A stretch of DNA of 64,000 bases from Erwinia sp. OLFS4 (GCF_002752165.1 NZ_MOMB01000046.1:62001-126000), one strand, 5' to 3'. Positions 30,283-41,136 are shown, numbered from the stretch's first letter. The notes: generated by a model from the sequence alone, not told the origin. Program-made: numbers and translations.

Positions 30283-30298
30283 TTGTAACCGCTTTCAC
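30283..30298. promoter_or_regulatory. GalR/GalS operator 2 of the gal operon
   Basis: TTGTAACCGCTTTCAC, a second GalR-type site, 84 bases before the galT ATG. Between the two operators a possible extended -10 (TGCTATAGT, 30246-30254) fits a gal promoter. The pair would allow loop-based repression. Confidence 0.75.
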
Positions 30299-30381
30299 TA
30301 TACGATCGTCGGTTCGCTGTTTCAGGGTCTGGCCGTGTTAACCGATTGAAAACCGCTGAACAGGTTATCAGGACTTAATTT

Positions 30382-31431
30382 ATGCCAAACTTTAATCCGG
30401 TTGATCATCCGCATCGCCGTTATAACCCGCTGTCCGATCAGTGGGTACTGGTTTCACCCCATCGTGCTAAGCGCCCGTGGCAGGGTGCAGAGGAAACGCC
30501 CGCATCAGCCACTTTGCCACACCACGATGCCGATTGCTTTCTCTGCCCGGGAAATACCCGCGTCACCGGCGATAAAAATCCTGACTACGCCGGCACCTAT
30601 GTTTTTACTAATGACTTTGCCGCACTGATGGCAGATACACCTGATGCTCCCGACAATGACGATATGCTGATGCGCTGTGAAAGCGCACGCGGCACCAGCC
30701 GGGTAATCTGTTTTTCTCCCGATCACAGTAAAACTCTGCCGGAGCTGAGTATTGACGCCCTGCGTCAGGTTATCCGCACCTGGCAGCAGCAGACTGCCGA
30801 ACTGGGCCTGCACTATCCCTGGGTGCAGGTTTTTGAAAATAAAGGGGCAGCAATGGGTTGCTCTAACCCGCATCCCCACGGCCAGGTATGGGCCAACAGC
30901 TTTTTACCCAATGAAGCAAAGCGGGAAGACGATTTACAGCGGCGCTATTTTGCCCGGCAGCAGTCAGCGATGCTGGTGGATTACTGTCAGCGTGAACAGC
31001 AGGATGGGGCGCGCAGCGTGGTTGACACGCAACACTGGCTGGCAGTCGTACCCTGGTGGGCCGCCTGGCCCTTTGAAACGCTGCTGCTGCCAAAAGCACC
31101 GGTGAAACGCCTGGTCGACCTTAACGATGCTCAGCGGGATGATCTGGCGCTGGCGCTGAAAAAGCTAACCAGCCGCTATGACAATCTTTTTCGATGCGCT
31201 TTTCCTTATTCAATGGGCTGGCACGGCGCCCCTTTTAATGGTGAAGAAAACGCCCACTGGCAGCTGCATGCCCACTTTTACCCTCCACTATTACGCTCAG
31301 CCAGCGTGCGTAAATTCATGGTGGGTTACGAAATGCTGGCAGAAACGCAGCGTGACCTCACTGCTGAACAGGCGGCGGCACGGCTACGTGCTGTCAGCGA
31401 TGTGCATTTCCGCGAATCCGGAGCAAAATGA
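30382..31431 (+). CDS. galT: Galactose-1-phosphate uridylyltransferase GalT
   Basis: Exchanges UMP between UDP-glucose and galactose-1-phosphate in the Leloir pathway. 349 residues (E. coli 348). Zinc-site CFLCPGN (near 52-58), the catalytic [13 protein letters not shown], and the C-terminal [11 protein letters not shown]. It is the first gene of the operon here: galE, first in E. coli, is missing. The stop overlaps the galK ATG (ATGA). Confidence 0.97.
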   Translation: MPNFNPVDHPHRRYNPLSDQWVLVSPHRAKRPWQGAEETPASATLPHHDADCFLCPGNTRVTGDKNPDYAGTYVFTNDFAALMADTPDAPDNDDMLMRCESARGTSRVICFSPDHSKTLPELSIDALRQVIRTWQQQTAELGLHYPWVQVFENKGAAMGCSNPHPHGQVWANSFLPNEAKREDDLQRRYFARQQSAMLVDYCQREQQDGARSVVDTQHWLAVVPWWAAWPFETLLLPKAPVKRLVDLNDAQRDDLALALKKLTSRYDNLFRCAFPYSMGWHGAPFNGEENAHWQLHAHFYPPLLRSASVRKFMVGYEMLAETQRDLTAEQAAARLRAVSDVHFRESGAK

Positions 31432-32579
31432 TGAGCTTAAAACACACCACAACCACGCTTTTCACCGACCTCTTCGGCTATGCACCGACCCACAGTATTC
31501 AGGCTCCGGGCCGGGTTAATCTGATTGGTGAACATACTGACTATAACGACGGCTTTGTTCTGCCCTGTGCCATTGACTACAAAACGGTAATTAGCTGTGC
31601 CAGACGTGACGACCGCATCGTACGCGTCGTGGCGGCTGATTATGACAATCAGCAGGACAGTTTTTCCCTTGATCAACCGATTCTCAACCATCCGGATCAG
31701 ATGTGGTCTAACTATGTGCGCGGCGTGGTCAAACATCTGCAAAAACGACAGCCAGCGTTTAATGGTGTCGATATGGTCATCAGCGGCGATGTACCACAGG
31801 GGGCCGGGCTCAGCTCTTCTGCGTCACTGGAAGTGGCAGTCGGTAGCGTGTTTCAGCAACTTTACCATCTGCCGCTGGACGGCGCGGAAATCGCCCGAAA
31901 CGGTCAGGAAGCTGAAAATCAGTTTGTCGGCTGTAACTGCGGCATCATGGATCAGCTGATTTCAGCACTGGGTAAAAAAGATCATGCGATGTTGCTTGAC
32001 TGCCGCACCCTCAGTACCCGCGCAGTGCCTATGCCGGAAAACATTGCGGTGGTGATTATCAACTCCAATTTCCGCCGCAATCTGGTTGGCAGTGAGTACA
32101 ACACCCGCCGTCAGCAGTGTGAAACCGGCGCCCGCTTTTTTACTCAGCACTCATTGCGTGATGTCGATATTGATCAATTTCGTGCGGTGGAAAACCAAAT
32201 GGATCCCCTGGTAGCCAGACGGGTGCGCCATGTCCTGACGGAAAATATTCGCACGCTGGAAGCCGCTGACGCTCTCGCCAGCGGCAATCTGGCTCGCATG
32301 GGGGTATTAATGGCGGCGTCTCATGCTTCCATGCGCGACGATTTTGAAATCACCGTGCCCGCCATTGATACGCTGGTGGACATTGTCAAACAGGCGATCG
32401 GCGAAAAAGGGGGAGTACGCATGACCGGCGGCGGCTTCGGCGGCTGTATTGTCGCCCTGATGCCGCTGGAACTGGTCGACACGGTCAAAGAAGCCGTTGC
32501 CAGCCAGTATCAGGCACAAACCGGCCTTAAAGAGACGTTTTATGTCTGCAAGGCGTCACCGGGAGCCGGACAATGTTAA
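31428..32579 (+). CDS. galK: Galactokinase GalK
   Basis: Phosphorylates galactose with ATP. 383 residues (E. coli 382). GHMP-kinase motifs in order: [20 protein letters not shown] (substrate), [13 protein letters not shown] (ATP loop), [12 protein letters not shown] and the C-terminal GGGFGGC. It overlaps galT by four bases and galM by seven, so the three are coupled. A second ATG at 31431 could also start it. Confidence 0.97.
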   Translation: MMSLKHTTTTLFTDLFGYAPTHSIQAPGRVNLIGEHTDYNDGFVLPCAIDYKTVISCARRDDRIVRVVAADYDNQQDSFSLDQPILNHPDQMWSNYVRGVVKHLQKRQPAFNGVDMVISGDVPQGAGLSSSASLEVAVGSVFQQLYHLPLDGAEIARNGQEAENQFVGCNCGIMDQLISALGKKDHAMLLDCRTLSTRAVPMPENIAVVIINSNFRRNLVGSEYNTRRQQCETGARFFTQHSLRDVDIDQFRAVENQMDPLVARRVRHVLTENIRTLEAADALASGNLARMGVLMAASHASMRDDFEITVPAIDTLVDIVKQAIGEKGGVRMTGGGFGGCIVALMPLELVDTVKEAVASQYQAQTGLKETFYVCKASPGAGQC

Positions 32580-33604
32580 CGACTACCGACGCACTGGCCC
32601 CGGATGGACAGCCGTGGAACCTGGTGCGGCTACATAATGCTCGCGGCATGACGGTGACGCTGATGGACTGGGGGGCAAGCTGGCTCTCCGCCCGAATCCC
32701 CATGACAGAAGGTAGCGTACGTGAAGCCCTGCTCGGCTGCGCAAAGCCCGCCGACTATTTACGCCAGGATGCCTACCTGGGTGCAACGGTGGGCCGTTAT
32801 GCCAATCGTATTGCCGGCGCCATGCTAACAGCCACCGGCAGCCAGCTGGCGGCTAATCAACCGCCGCATCAGCTCCACGGCGGACCTGAAGGCTTCAGCC
32901 ATCGTCGCTGGCAGACGGTGGCCAGGACAGGGCAGACAGTCACCTACCAGCTTCACTCCGCCGATGGCGATCAGGGCTTTCCCGGTAATCTGCTGGCAAC
33001 AGTAGAATACCGGCTGGAAGAGGATAATACGCTGGCCATTTGCTGGCAGGCGACGGTTGATAAACCCTGTCCGGTGAACTTCACTAATCATGCCTATTTT
33101 AATCTCGATGCGGTGCACGGCGATGCGCGCCAGCATCGGCTACAACTTATGGCTCAGTGTTATTTGCCGGTTGACAGCAGCGGGATCCCACAGCGTGGTT
33201 TAACCCCGGTCGCCGGCAGCAGCTTCGATTTTCGCCAGCCCAAAACCCTGGCACAGGATTTCCTTGCCGATGCCGATCAGCAAGCGGTAAAAGGCTATGA
33301 TCATGCCTTTCTACTGGATGCTGGCGGAGATGCTGACCAGACTGCCGCCTGGCTGACCTCCGCCGACGGAAAATTACAGCTCAGAGTACAAACATCAGCC
33401 CCGGCACTTCAGCTTTACAGCGGTAATTATCTGGCAGGGATCCCGGCACGTGTGGGGGTTTATCAGGCATTCAGCGGCATCGCGCTGGAAAGTGGGTTCC
33501 TGCCTGATTCCCCTAATCACCCGGAATGGCCGCAACCTGACTGCTGGTTACAGCCCGGTGAACAGTACAAATGTGTCACCCGCTACCGCTTTACCCCGGC
33601 TTGA
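32573..33604 (+). CDS. galM: Aldose 1-epimerase (mutarotase) GalM
   Basis: Interconverts alpha and beta galactose. 343 residues. Catalytic histidine in [13 protein letters not shown] and catalytic glutamate in [28 protein letters not shown] is also typical. The ATG lies inside the end of galK. Last gene of galTKM; no clear terminator is seen before gpmA. Confidence 0.95.
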   Translation: MLTTTDALAPDGQPWNLVRLHNARGMTVTLMDWGASWLSARIPMTEGSVREALLGCAKPADYLRQDAYLGATVGRYANRIAGAMLTATGSQLAANQPPHQLHGGPEGFSHRRWQTVARTGQTVTYQLHSADGDQGFPGNLLATVEYRLEEDNTLAICWQATVDKPCPVNFTNHAYFNLDAVHGDARQHRLQLMAQCYLPVDSSGIPQRGLTPVAGSSFDFRQPKTLAQDFLADADQQAVKGYDHAFLLDAGGDADQTAAWLTSADGKLQLRVQTSAPALQLYSGNYLAGIPARVGVYQAFSGIALESGFLPDSPNHPEWPQPDCWLQPGEQYKCVTRYRFTPA

Positions 33605-33763
33605 CTGGGGTCATAAAAGCATTGAATTAAGCCAGCACGCCTTAAGCTGATGCTTACGCACCGGACCAAATTCCGCTAAGGTAATGCACTATCAAATTGC
33701 CCCTCGTCGGTAATATAATATTTATATCGTTACAGAAACCAAAAATCAGGAAGGAGTTAATCT

Positions 33764-34516
33764 ATGGCTGTATCTAAGCTGGTTCTGGTGCGCCACGGCG
33801 AAAGTCAGTGGAACAACGAAAACCGCTTTACCGGATGGTATGATGTTGACCTGTCCGATAAAGGCCGCACCGAAGCAAAAGCAGCAGGACAGCTGCTGAA
33901 AAAAGAGGGTTATTCCTTCGATTTTGCTTACACATCGGTGCTGAAACGCGCTATCCATACCCTGTGGAGTATTCTCGACGAACTGGATCAGGTCTGGCTG
34001 CCGGTTGAAAAAAGCTGGCGTCTTAATGAACGTCACTACGGCGCCTTACAGGGACTGAACAAAGCGGAAACGGCTGAAAAATACGGTGACGAGCAGGTCA
34101 AACAATGGCGTCGCGGTTTTGCCGTCACGCCGCCGGAACTGGATCGTGCTGATGAGCGCTTCCCTGGCCATGACCCACGTTACGCCAGCCTGACAGCCGC
34201 CCAGCTGCCTACCACCGAAAGCCTTAAGCTGACCATCGACCGCGTGCTGCCTTTCTGGAATGAAAATATTCTGCCGCGAATGAAGAAAGGTGAAAAAGTC
34301 ATTATTGCCGCGCACGGCAACTCTCTGCGCGCGCTGGTGAAATATCTTGATAACATGAGCGAAGAAGAAATCCTCGAATTCAATATTCCTACCGGTGTAC
34401 CGCTGGTGTACGAATTTGATGAAAACTTTAAGCCAGTGAAGCGCTATTACCTCGGTGACGCGGCCGAAATTGCTGCCAAAGCGGCAGCAGTCGCCAATCA
34501 GGGCAAAGCAAAATAA
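33764..34516 (+). CDS. gpmA: 2,3-bisphosphoglycerate-dependent phosphoglycerate mutase GpmA
   Basis: The glycolytic enzyme that interconverts 3- and 2-phosphoglycerate. 250 residues as in E. coli. The phosphohistidine is H11 in [12 protein letters not shown]; other marks are [27 protein letters not shown] and [16 protein letters not shown] with the second histidine. AAGGAG stands seven bases before the ATG. Followed by a strong hairpin terminator. Confidence 0.98.
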   Translation: MAVSKLVLVRHGESQWNNENRFTGWYDVDLSDKGRTEAKAAGQLLKKEGYSFDFAYTSVLKRAIHTLWSILDELDQVWLPVEKSWRLNERHYGALQGLNKAETAEKYGDEQVKQWRRGFAVTPPELDRADERFPGHDPRYASLTAAQLPTTESLKLTIDRVLPFWNENILPRMKKGEKVIIAAHGNSLRALVKYLDNMSEEEILEFNIPTGVPLVYEFDENFKPVKRYYLGDAAEIAAKAAAVANQGKAK

Positions 34517-34532
34517 GTCATGCTGTGATGTC

Positions 34533-34562
34533 AACGGCCCAGTCTACGGGCCGTTATTTCCC
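34533..34562 (+). terminator. Terminator of gpmA
   Basis: Arms AACGGCCC/GGGCCGTT around a seven-base loop, followed by ATTTCC. It starts 17 bases after the gpmA stop. Confidence 0.75.
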
Positions 34563-34686
34563 CGCTTCATCCTGTAGGTTAATTTCTCTCTGAGGGTTTT
34601 CTCACCCCCGGTCATCCGCTAAGGTTAAGCCTTAACGGGCAGTTTCACTGCCGGCAGTCACAGCCTCATGACATAAGGAATCCCAC

Positions 34687-35697
34687 GTGTCTTCACCTCT
34701 CCGCGCTTTACTGATCGCGTTGTTACTTGCACCACTGACAGCCAGTACGGCGTCACAATATGGCGCACACTTACAAGGATTCCACTTTCCCTGGCCTGTG
34801 CAACATTACCGGTTGCATTCACAAGGACAGTCGCTGAGCATGGGATATCTGGATGTAGGTCCGAAGGGCAAAGCCAATGGCCATACCGCCGTATTGCTGC
34901 ATGGGAAGAATTTCTGTGGCGCTACCTGGCAAAGCACCATTAACGCCCTGAGCGCTGCCGGTTACCGGGTGATTGCGCCCGATCAGCTGGGGTTCTGTAC
35001 TGCCAGTAAACCGGCGTCTTATCAGTACAGCTTTCAGCAACTGGCACTGAATACCCACCTTCTGTTACAAAGCCTGCACCTGGATAAAATTGCCCTGGTG
35101 GGCCATTCCACCGGCGGGATGCTGGCTACCCGCTATGCGCTAATGTACCCGCAGCAGGTAGAAAAGCTGGTGCTGGTTAACCCCATTGGTCTTGAGGACT
35201 GGAAAGCTAAAGGGGTGCCCTGGCGCAGCGTTGACGACTGGTATCAGCGGGAGCTGAAAACCAACGCGGCCAGTATCAAAAAATATGAGCTGACCACCTA
35301 TTATGTCGGGAAATGGAAACCGGAATACGACCGCTGGGTGGATATGCTGGCCGGGCTGAATAACGGACCGGGAAAACAGGCCGTTGCCTGGAATTCTGCC
35401 CTGTTGTACGACATGATCTTCACCCAGCCGGTGTATTACGAATTTAAAAATCTGCGCGTGGCCACCACGCTGATCATTGGAACAGCCGACACCACGGCAA
35501 TTGGTAGCGATATCGCCCCGCCGGCGGTAAAAGCGACAATCGGTCACTATGACCGACTGGGCAAAGAGGCCGCCCGGCTGATACCCGGTGCGACGCTGAT
35601 TGAGTTTGCCGGTATGGGCCATGCCCCGCAAATGGAAGATCCTGCCCGCTTTAACCAGACACTGCTCGATACCCTGAACGCAACAATCAGACGGTAA
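34687..35697 (+). CDS. Exported alpha/beta hydrolase
   Basis: A 336-residue alpha/beta-fold hydrolase with a signal peptide (MSSPLRALLIALLLAPLTAS). Oxyanion region LLHGKNFCGATWQ, nucleophile elbow GHSTGG with Ser141, a likely acid in IIGTADTTAIG and catalytic His312 in GMGHAP. The start is GTG with AAGGAA seven bases upstream. The substrate is unknown; the closest shape is the haloperoxidase/epoxide-hydrolase-like group of broad esterases. E. coli has no gene between gpmA and aroG, so this is an insertion in the backbone. It has its own space and a hairpin after it (35703-35720). Confidence 0.85.
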   Translation: MSSPLRALLIALLLAPLTASTASQYGAHLQGFHFPWPVQHYRLHSQGQSLSMGYLDVGPKGKANGHTAVLLHGKNFCGATWQSTINALSAAGYRVIAPDQLGFCTASKPASYQYSFQQLALNTHLLLQSLHLDKIALVGHSTGGMLATRYALMYPQQVEKLVLVNPIGLEDWKAKGVPWRSVDDWYQRELKTNAASIKKYELTTYYVGKWKPEYDRWVDMLAGLNNGPGKQAVAWNSALLYDMIFTQPVYYEFKNLRVATTLIIGTADTTAIGSDIAPPAVKATIGHYDRLGKEAARLIPGATLIEFAGMGHAPQMEDPARFNQTLLDTLNATIRR

Positions 35698-35702
35698 ACA
35701 AA

Positions 35703-35720
35703 GCACCCGCACGCGGGTGC
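35703..35720. terminator. Hairpin between the hydrolase and aroG
   Basis: GCACCCGC-AC-GCGGGTGC, a perfect eight-base stem between two convergent genes. No T run; the two-base loop is too tight to form fully, so an inner pair must open. Confidence 0.45.
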
Positions 35721-35753
35721 ACTGTGCGCGGGCGAACCAGGCGATGCCTGCCG

Positions 35754-36806
35754 TTAACCACGGCGGGCTTTTACCGCAGCGGCCAGCTGGCGCAGCACTT
35801 TTTCAGTATCCTGCCAGCCGATGCAGGCGTCAGTAACACTTTTGCCATAAACCAGCGGTTCGCCGCTTTCCAGGCTTTGATTGCCCTCAACCAGATGGCT
35901 TTCAATCATCACCCCGATAATGGCTTTTTCACCGGCAGCAATCTGTGCGGCAACATCGTCAGCCACCGTCAGCTGTCGTTGATATTGTTTACTGCTGTTG
36001 GCATGGCTGAAGTCGATCATTACCTGTGCCGGCAAGCCCACTTTTTCCAGACCGGCTTTCACCGCGCTAACATGATGCGCACTGTAGTTAGGCTCTTTGC
36101 CGCCGCGTAAAATAATATGGCAATCGGCATTGCCACTGGTTTCAACGATTGCAGAATGGCCATACTTGGTGACGGAAAGGAAACAGTGTGGAGCACTGGC
36201 GGCATTAATGGCATCAATGGCAACTTTAATGGTGCCATCAGTGCCGTTTTTAAAGCCTACCGGGCAGGAGAGTCCGGAAGCCAGCTCGCGGTGAACCTGA
36301 GATTCAGTGGTACGCGCGCCAATAGCCCCCCAGCTCATTAAATCAGCCAGATATTGTGGGGTAATCATATCAAGGAACTCACCGGCGGCAGGCAGGCCAC
36401 TGTTGTTAATTTCCAACAGAAGCTTGCGCGCAAGCCGCAGACCGTCATTAATCCGGAAGCTGCCATCCATATTGGGATCGTTAATCAGCCCTTTCCAACC
36501 CACGGTAGTACGCGGTTTTTCAAAATAGACCCGCATCACTACTTCCAGTTCACCTTTCAGCGCTTCACGCAGGGCCAGCAGGCGTTCACCATATTCTTTT
36601 GCCGCCTGCGGGTCGTGGATGGAACAGGGTCCGATGACAACCAGCAAGCGGTCATCTTTATTTTTAAGAATATGATGAATTGCCTGGCGCGCGCGCGCGA
36701 CCGTTTGCGCCGCCTTTTCGCTCGCCGGGTATTTTTCCAGCAACGCTACCGGTGGCAATAATTCTTTTATCTCTTTGATTCTTAGGTCGTCGTTCTGATA
36801 ATTCAT
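35754..36806 (-). CDS. aroG: DAHP synthase, phenylalanine-sensitive type (AroG)
   Basis: First step of the shikimate pathway: phosphoenolpyruvate plus erythrose-4-phosphate gives DAHP. 350 residues as in E. coli AroG, with the same start MNYQNDDLRIKEIKELLPPV, GPCSIHDPQAAKEYGERLL, EKPRTTVGWKGLINDP, GARTTESQVHRELASGLS, and KNGTDGTIKVAIDA. This start and the overall match favour AroG over AroF or AroH. A single gene; no clear TyrR box is seen upstream. Confidence 0.96.
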   Translation of the reverse strand: MNYQNDDLRIKEIKELLPPVALLEKYPASEKAAQTVARARQAIHHILKNKDDRLLVVIGPCSIHDPQAAKEYGERLLALREALKGELEVVMRVYFEKPRTTVGWKGLINDPNMDGSFRINDGLRLARKLLLEINNSGLPAAGEFLDMITPQYLADLMSWGAIGARTTESQVHRELASGLSCPVGFKNGTDGTIKVAIDAINAASAPHCFLSVTKYGHSAIVETSGNADCHIILRGGKEPNYSAHHVSAVKAGLEKVGLPAQVMIDFSHANSSKQYQRQLTVADDVAAQIAAGEKAIIGVMIESHLVEGNQSLESGEPLVYGKSVTDACIGWQDTEKVLRQLAAAVKARRG

Positions 36807-37106
36807 TTCTGTTCCAGCATGGTTGGCACCTGGCTGTACGCCCGGTATAGCCGCTTAAATTTAACCGTCCCTACCCGGCGTGTAAATCATTCAGCGTTTT
36901 TTTTACCTGAGTTAAATTTGATATTTCGCTGAGTCTGACTACACTTTTATTGGTAAATACTTAAAAAAAAGATTTTACCTAAATTAAATAGCACCATAAT
37001 AAACATTTCCAGCATTTTATTTCGCAAAAATCGACTCAAATTCAGACAATAACCCGGCAAAGTGTATACCTGACACTAAACGACTTCATTAATTAACGGG
37101 AGCATA
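36807..37106. other. Divergent control region between aroG and ybgS
   Basis: 300 bases without a gene, strongly AT-rich from 36890 to 37080. It should hold the aroG and ybgS promoters. A loose inverted repeat (GGTAAAT...ATTTTACC, 36951-36979) is present but its spacing does not fit the TyrR box. Confidence 0.5.
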
Positions 37107-37445
37107 ATGATGAATAAGTTTGCAATAGCAATTCTGACGGCAGCCATGACACTGACCAGCGGGGCAGTGCTGGCTGAAGACGGCGGCAACAACGGTACCG
37201 CTAACCAGGCCGCCGATGCCGGTGCCGCTTCCGGTGGTTCTGAACAAACCCTGGCACCAAAACATGTTGATAACAGTAAAATCAATCAGGGCAGTACTTC
37301 GCACAAATCGGTGAAACATCACAGTAAGAAAATGAGTGCCAGGCAGATTGATAAAAATTCGCAGTGTAAAGACGGAAAATGCCCGGACGTGAACAAAAAA
37401 GTGGGCCCCGGCGCTGACACTAAAACTGACGGCACCACGCAATAA
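37107..37445 (+). CDS. ybgS: YbgS-like secreted protein
   Basis: A 112-residue protein with a signal peptide (MMNKFAIAILTAAMTLTSGA, cleavage after VLA) and a polar, disordered mature part. The C-terminal CKDGKCPDVNKKV and DTKTDGTTQ match E. coli YbgS, though the middle differs and is shorter (E. coli 126). Function unknown; probably periplasmic, with one possible disulphide between the two cysteines. The start may be ATG 37107 or 37110. Confidence 0.88.
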   Translation: MMNKFAIAILTAAMTLTSGAVLAEDGGNNGTANQAADAGAASGGSEQTLAPKHVDNSKINQGSTSHKSVKHHSKKMSARQIDKNSQCKDGKCPDVNKKVGPGADTKTDGTTQ

Positions 37446-37471
37446 TCTGCCCTAAACAGATAATTGCCCAT

Positions 37472-37500
37472 AAGGAGAGCTCCGGCTCTCCTTTTTGTTT
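37472..37500 (+). terminator. Terminator of ybgS
   Basis: AGGAGAGC-TCCG-GCTCTCCT followed by TTTTGTTTT, a classic intrinsic terminator 27 bases after the ybgS stop. Confidence 0.9.
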
Positions 37501-37685
37501 TGTTTGCGCCGGCAAACCCAGCATGGGTTCTGCACTACCGCCACCTCATATGCTGGCAGAATATCCCGGCAGCCAGCCAGTGCTTTTTTGTCCGTCGGGT
37601 AAAAGCCGGCCAGCAACAACAGGGCAACCGTCTGGCTCAATTACTGTTATGATTAGCAGATAGCAGGTATCCTGACGGGCAAACA

Positions 37686-38627
37686 ATGGCGCATAATCAC
37701 TCTCATACACCGCACCAATCTCATGGCGCTAACCGCTCGCCGCTGCTGGCAGCCTTTGCCATTACCGCCCTGTTTATGCTGGCCGAGATTATCGGTGGCG
37801 TGCTGTCAGGGTCGCTGGCCTTGCTGGCAGATGCCGGTCATATGCTCACCGATACCGCTGCGCTGCTGATGGCGTTACTGGCGCTACAGTTTGCCCGGCG
37901 TAAACCCAACAGTCGCCATACCTTTGGCCTGCTGCGCCTGACCACGCTGGCGGCGTTCACCAATGCCATCGCCCTGCTGGTGATTACCGTACTGATAGTC
38001 TGGCAGGCAATAGTGCGTTTTTATCATCCGGAACCCATCGCAGGCGGCTTAATGATGGCAATTGCCGTTGGCGGACTGCTGGCAAATTTACTGTCGTTCT
38101 GGCTACTGCATCGCGGTGAGGAAGAAAAAAATCTCAATGTTCGTGCCGCCATGCTGCATGTACTCGGTGATTTGCTCGGCTCCGTCGGGGCAATTATCGC
38201 TGCCCTTATCATCATTTTTACCGGCTGGACGCCAGCCGACCCAATCCTGTCTATTCTGGTGTCATTGCTGGTATTGCGCAGCGCCTGGAAGCTGCTGCGG
38301 GAAAGCCTGCATGAACTGCTTGAAGGCTCGCCGCAGACGCTGGATGCCGATAAGCTGGCCCGCACGCTGACCCGCTCCATTGCTGAAATCCGCAATGTTC
38401 ACCACGTTCATTTATGGCAGGTTGGCGAAAAACCGGTTATTACACTGCATGTGCAGGTGATTCCCCCTCACGATCATGACGCCTTGTTACAACGCATTCA
38501 TCTGTTTTTGCATCAGCATTATCAGATAGAACATGCAACGGTGCAGATGGAGTATCAGCGCTGTGACACGACGGATTGCCGGTTGCCACAGAGTGCCACT
38601 GAACAGACTCACGCGCATCCTCACTAA
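37686..38627 (+). CDS. zitB: Zinc efflux transporter ZitB (cation diffusion facilitator)
   Basis: A 313-residue proton-coupled zinc exporter of the inner membrane with six transmembrane helices. The transport site is visible in [14 protein letters not shown] (HxxxD, helix 2) and in [13 protein letters not shown] (HxxxD, helix 5). Histidine-rich ends ([12 protein letters not shown] at the start, THAHPH at the end) are typical. The stop overlaps the pnuC stop tail to tail by four bases. Confidence 0.95.
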   Translation: MAHNHSHTPHQSHGANRSPLLAAFAITALFMLAEIIGGVLSGSLALLADAGHMLTDTAALLMALLALQFARRKPNSRHTFGLLRLTTLAAFTNAIALLVITVLIVWQAIVRFYHPEPIAGGLMMAIAVGGLLANLLSFWLLHRGEEEKNLNVRAAMLHVLGDLLGSVGAIIAALIIIFTGWTPADPILSILVSLLVLRSAWKLLRESLHELLEGSPQTLDADKLARTLTRSIAEIRNVHHVHLWQVGEKPVITLHVQVIPPHDHDALLQRIHLFLHQHYQIEHATVQMEYQRCDTTDCRLPQSATEQTHAHPH

Positions 38628-39340
38628 GAAAGCGCCTGAGATCCCTGCTGACGGGCGTTTTTCATCCACAACCAGCTGCCATTTAACGCAATCAGCGTGA
38701 GAAGAATATATTCCAGCGCCATGGCGTAAACGCCCTGACGGGTAAAAATCATCACGCTTATCACGTTGATAACTACCCACAGCAGCCAGTTTTCAACATA
38801 TTTACGCGTCATCAAAATCATTGCCGCCACCGAAAGCACCATCATGCAGGCATCCCAGAATGGGGAAGCATCAGGTTGCAGCTGTGGCATGGCCACCGTT
38901 AAGCCCAGCGCATTCATTATCATCACCGCCACCCGGGTGAGAAACGCAAATACCGGATTAATAAATACTGTCATCAGCGTAATAGCAATGGCACAACCTG
39001 CCAGCCACATCACCGCTTTAGAGAATGGCAGCCAGCGTATTTTCAGCACGGCCTGACTGTCGCTGGTTTGCCGACTCCAGGCGTACCAGCCATAAATATT
39101 GGCGACAAAAAAGAACAGTTGCAGCAACAGGCTGGCATATAGCTGAATCTGAAAAAAAATAACGGCAAATAAGCTAACGTTTATCAGGCCAAACAAATAG
39201 TTGATAATTTTTTCCAGACTGGCCAGCCAGATACATAACAGTCCGGCCAGAGTACCTATTGCTTCGATCCAGGAGAGATTGTATCCCCCTGCCCCCAGCG
39301 GAATATGCACCAGAATATTTTGTGTGCTAAAAAAATCCAT
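38624..39340 (-). CDS. pnuC: Nicotinamide riboside transporter PnuC
   Basis: An inner-membrane carrier of 238 residues with about seven helices that takes up nicotinamide riboside for NAD synthesis. Typical segments: [37 protein letters not shown] and the helix-4 motif [10 protein letters not shown]. It follows nadA by 29 bases, forming the nadA-pnuC operon under NadR. Confidence 0.95.
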   Translation of the reverse strand: MDFFSTQNILVHIPLGAGGYNLSWIEAIGTLAGLLCIWLASLEKIINYLFGLINVSLFAVIFFQIQLYASLLLQLFFFVANIYGWYAWSRQTSDSQAVLKIRWLPFSKAVMWLAGCAIAITLMTVFINPVFAFLTRVAVMIMNALGLTVAMPQLQPDASPFWDACMMVLSVAAMILMTRKYVENWLLWVVINVISVMIFTRQGVYAMALEYILLTLIALNGSWLWMKNARQQGSQALS

Positions 39341-39369
39341 CGGTTATGATCCTTATTATGGCAAACGGG

Positions 39370-40413
39370 TTATCGTTTCAGGCTTGCAGCAAAGGTTAGC
39401 ATACGCTCAAGCGGGCGCAGTGCAGCCAGCCTTAAGCCGGCTTCGACTTCAATTTCATGCGCTTTCCCCCCTTGCTCCAGCGCGCTGGCAAGGGCAGCCA
39501 GACCGTTCATTGCCATCCACGGACAGTGGGCACAACTGCGGCAGGTGGCGCCTTCACCTGCGGTGGGTGCCACCATTAAACTTTTTTCCGGTACCGCCTG
39601 CTGCATTTTATAAAAGATGCCGCGGTCGGTCGCTACGATCAGCTGACGATGCGGCAACCGTTTTGCCGCCGCAATAAGCTGGCTGGTCGATCCCACCGCA
39701 TCGGCCAGTTCAATAATCGCCTGGGGTGACTCCGGATGGACCAGCACCGCCGCCTGCGGAAACAGCGCTTTCATCTTGTGCAGCCCCTGGATTTTAAACT
39801 CATCGTGGACAATGCATGCTCCCTGCCAGCAGAGGATATCAGCACCGGTCTGCTGCATCACGTAGCGACCAAGATGGCGATCGGGTGCCCAGATAATTTT
39901 TTCCCCGAGGCTATCGAGGTGTTCAATCAGCTCAACGGCAATACTGGAGGTCACGACCCAGTCGGCACGGGCTTTGACCGCCGCCGAGGTGTTTGCATAG
40001 ACCACCACCGTTCGCTGCGGATGGCTATCGCAAAATTCACTGAAAGCCGCAGGCGGGCACCCCAAATCCAGTGAACACTCTGCCTGTAATGTCGGCATCA
40101 GAATCCGCTTTTGCGGACTGAGAATTTTGGCCGTTTCGCCCATAAAACGCACCCCGGCAACCAGCAGTGTGGAAGCCGGATGCTGGCTGCCAAAACGCGC
40201 CATCTCCAGCGAATCCGCCACGCAACCGCCGCTCTCTTCTGCCAGTGACTGAATGTCGGGATCGGTGTAATAATGCGCAACCAGCACGGCATCCTGCGCC
40301 CGTAACAAACGCTTTATTCTGGCACGCAAATCACTTTTTTCAGCATCACTCAGCTGAGCCGGCTTAACCGGGAAAGGATATACCGTACTGGCAGGATCAA
40401 ATAGCAGACTCAT
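39370..40413 (-). CDS. nadA: Quinolinate synthase NadA
   Basis: Condenses iminoaspartate with dihydroxyacetone phosphate to make quinolinate for NAD. 347 residues as in E. coli. Cluster ligands for the [4Fe-4S] centre are Cys113 (in AECSLDLGC), the cysteine of CWQGAC near 200 and the last cysteine of CRSCAHC near 297. The start at 40413 ([18 protein letters not shown]) is chosen by family match; an earlier ATG at 40455 is not. A NadR box lies 74 bases upstream. Confidence 0.97.
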   Translation of the reverse strand: MSLLFDPASTVYPFPVKPAQLSDAEKSDLRARIKRLLRAQDAVLVAHYYTDPDIQSLAEESGGCVADSLEMARFGSQHPASTLLVAGVRFMGETAKILSPQKRILMPTLQAECSLDLGCPPAAFSEFCDSHPQRTVVVYANTSAAVKARADWVVTSSIAVELIEHLDSLGEKIIWAPDRHLGRYVMQQTGADILCWQGACIVHDEFKIQGLHKMKALFPQAAVLVHPESPQAIIELADAVGSTSQLIAAAKRLPHRQLIVATDRGIFYKMQQAVPEKSLMVAPTAGEGATCRSCAHCPWMAMNGLAALASALEQGGKAHEIEVEAGLRLAALRPLERMLTFAASLKR

Positions 40414-40486
40414 AGGGCCATCTCGTTTTATGTTTTGAACACATTCGCGCTGCATTGCGCCGCTGACGGCGATAAACCGACAACAT

Positions 40487-40504
40487 TGTTTTACATACTA
40501 AACA
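40487..40504. promoter_or_regulatory. NadR operator of nadA-pnuC
   Basis: TGTTTT-N6-TAAACA, one base from the NadR consensus TGTTTA-N6-TAAACA, upstream of nadA. It predicts repression when NAD is plentiful. Confidence 0.85.
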
Positions 40505-40647
40505 AGATAACCACATCTGACCAGCAAACTTATGCCTGATAGCGCTATTGGACGTAAAAAGTACAGCACCAACAATTGGCATGGCTAAGCGCTCTTCCAT
40601 GCTCTGCGGCCACTTTGCGCCGGCAAACTATGCGCTTAACCATCGGC

Positions 40648-41136
40648 TTAACCTAAAACGGGCGTTTCCAGATTGAGTAAATAAGCTTTGGTTGTCAGAC
40701 CACCGGCAAAACCGGTCAGCCGACCATTACTGCCAATGACCCGATGACAGGGCACCACAATACTGAGAGGATTTTTACCGTTGGCCGCCCCAACGGCCCT
40801 TACCGCTGCGGGACGACCAACCTGGCCTGCAATCTCGGCATAACTCCGTGTTTCACCATAGGGAATGGTCAGCAGAGCCGCCCACACCTTTTTCTGGAAA
40901 TCAGTGCCGCTAACATCCAGCGGTAATTCGAAAAGCTGACGTTCACCAGCAAAGTATTCATTGAGCTGGCGGGCTGTCTGCAGCAAAAGCGGATGTTCTG
41001 GCCTGTCCACCACCGGCTGACGCTGGATACGTAATCGGTCTTCGTTTTCCCATAAAATCGCGGAAAGACCGTTATCACTGGCAAGCAGTTCCAGCTGGCC
41101 AACCGGGCTGGCGACAGTTTTACGATAGTAACCCAT
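40648..41136 (-). CDS. ogt: Methylated-DNA-protein-cysteine methyltransferase (Ogt type)
   Basis: A suicide repair protein that takes alkyl groups from O6-alkylguanine and O4-alkylthymine. 162 residues. The acceptor is Cys130 in IVVPCHRVIG; the DNA-binding helix includes SYAEIAGQVGRPAAVRAVGAA. The start at 41136 (MGYYRKTVASPVGQLELLA) has AGGAG 11 bases upstream; an upstream ATG at 41253 adds 39 unsupported residues. It is divergent from the Ada-AlkA fusion gene, so the pair could share control. E. coli has no repair gene here. Confidence 0.93.
   Translation of the reverse strand: MGYYRKTVASPVGQLELLASDNGLSAILWENEDRLRIQRQPVVDRPEHPLLLQTARQLNEYFAGERQLFELPLDVSGTDFQKKVWAALLTIPYGETRSYAEIAGQVGRPAAVRAVGAANGKNPLSIVVPCHRVIGSNGRLTGFAGGLTTKAYLLNLETPVLG

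Noticed and set aside
36862-36979. Possible TyrR boxes upstream of aroG
   Set aside because: The TGTAAA and TTTACC-like parts are not spaced by six bases, so the TyrR pattern is not met.
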